Assembly: GCA_013397695.1 (NCBI GenBank)
Contig: VYZI01000083.1
Span: 868,001 to 932,000, forward strand
Direction of reading: 5' to 3'
Origin: Centropus unirufus
Taxonomy: Eukaryota; Chordata; Aves; Cuculiformes; Centropidae
Length of the DNA: 64,000 nucleotides
Shown here: positions 63,601 through 64,000 of the stretch, piece after piece
How positions within the stretch are numbered: position 1 is the first letter of the stretch
How the letters are laid out: each line of letters starts with the position of its first letter
Made by a program: the position numbers and the translations under genes
The notes under the pieces: generated by a model
What the model was told of the DNA's origin: nothing
The model's database searches: none
The model's input: the letters and a program-made list of their open reading frames with translations, nothing else

Positions 63601-64000
63601 GTTTTTTTTTCCACACAACTAACCTGAATTAGTTTTTATACATTTAAGTAGAGAATGGTATTATTGGGTACTCTCTAAAATGTAGCCTGTTAACTACACA
63701 CGACTGCCTGTATTTATTGCCATGGTTCAGCTTATAGAGTAACAGATGGTTTCCATGTGCTCCCAATCAAATTCTCTCAACTGCTTATTTGATCATCTGC
63801 ACTAGCGTTTTTTTGATTCAAATAATTGAGCTTTAGCATTCTGTACTTCTTAAATTTGACCTGCTTCTTGCAGCTCTTTTGACTTGTGGCAACTGCTGTT
63901 GGCTGATGGCCAACAGCCTTTTCCTCAGACGTGGAGTACAGTTAATTTGGCAGCAAATTAAAGAGACACTCTTCGTTCCTTAGGATAACATAGTCTAAAT
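57698..64000. other. unique AT-rich DNA, nothing recognised
   Basis: No repeat, RNA gene or convincing exon was found in the last 6.3 kb. A plus frame at 61131-61358 (containing EKENPLKDFIKNSLEEI) is protein-like in composition but A-rich and lacks splice signals. A T run is at 61646-61658. A short TAGAATCACAGAATAACC at about 59872 resembles a CR1 tail, but no CR1 body follows it. Confidence 0.5.

Noticed and set aside
1..64000. tRNA, rRNA, snRNA or CRISPR-like structures
   Set aside because: No cloverleaf box pairs, small nuclear RNA cores or regularly spaced direct repeats were found on reading both strands.

Overview
The window looks like noncoding DNA from a bird genome: intergenic or deep-intronic sequence, AT-rich for most of its length, with no gene I can name. 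The avian call rests on the repeats. At least eight fragments match the 3' end of CR1, the dominant avian LINE. Several keep its octamer tail (ATTCTATG-like on the sense strand, TCATAGAATCA-like when reversed). One GC-rich element looks like an avian endogenous-retrovirus LTR, with a polyadenylation hexamer followed by a U5-like segment. I see no operon structure, bacterial-style genes, CRISPR array, tRNA or rRNA. Open frames of 60-145 codons occur on both strands in every region, as expected by chance, and the longest one with an explanation is a CR1 read-through.

Layout. 1-9.7 kb: unique AT-rich DNA, one 3'-truncated CR1 fragment, and several short splice-site-bounded open segments. 9.7-16.2 kb: the densest repeat cluster, with four CR1 fragments (one sense, three antisense). 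16.2-33.5 kb: unique AT-rich sequence, one 92-base assembly gap, and two minus-strand coding-like segments. 33.5-36 kb: the most distinctive non-repeat stretch, with two CpG-enriched patches followed by a perfect inverted pair of T-box-like half-sites. 36-44 kb: unique DNA with one strong splice acceptor. 44.1-44.75 kb: a probable solo LTR. 48.0 kb: a purine-only 11-base minisatellite. 50.3-50.8 kb: an old CR1 relic that still shows a piece of the ORF2 endonuclease domain. 52.5-57.7 kb: three more CR1 tails. 57.7-64 kb: unique DNA.

The CR1 copies fall into at least three sequence types, implying several rounds of activity. No new biological system is demonstrated. The best leads are the CpG/T-box block at 33.5-36 kb, a possible recursive splice site at 4.4 kb, and a handful of candidate exons that need protein homology or RNA evidence. 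All exon candidates are speculative, because sequence of this kind contains many chance pseudo-exons.
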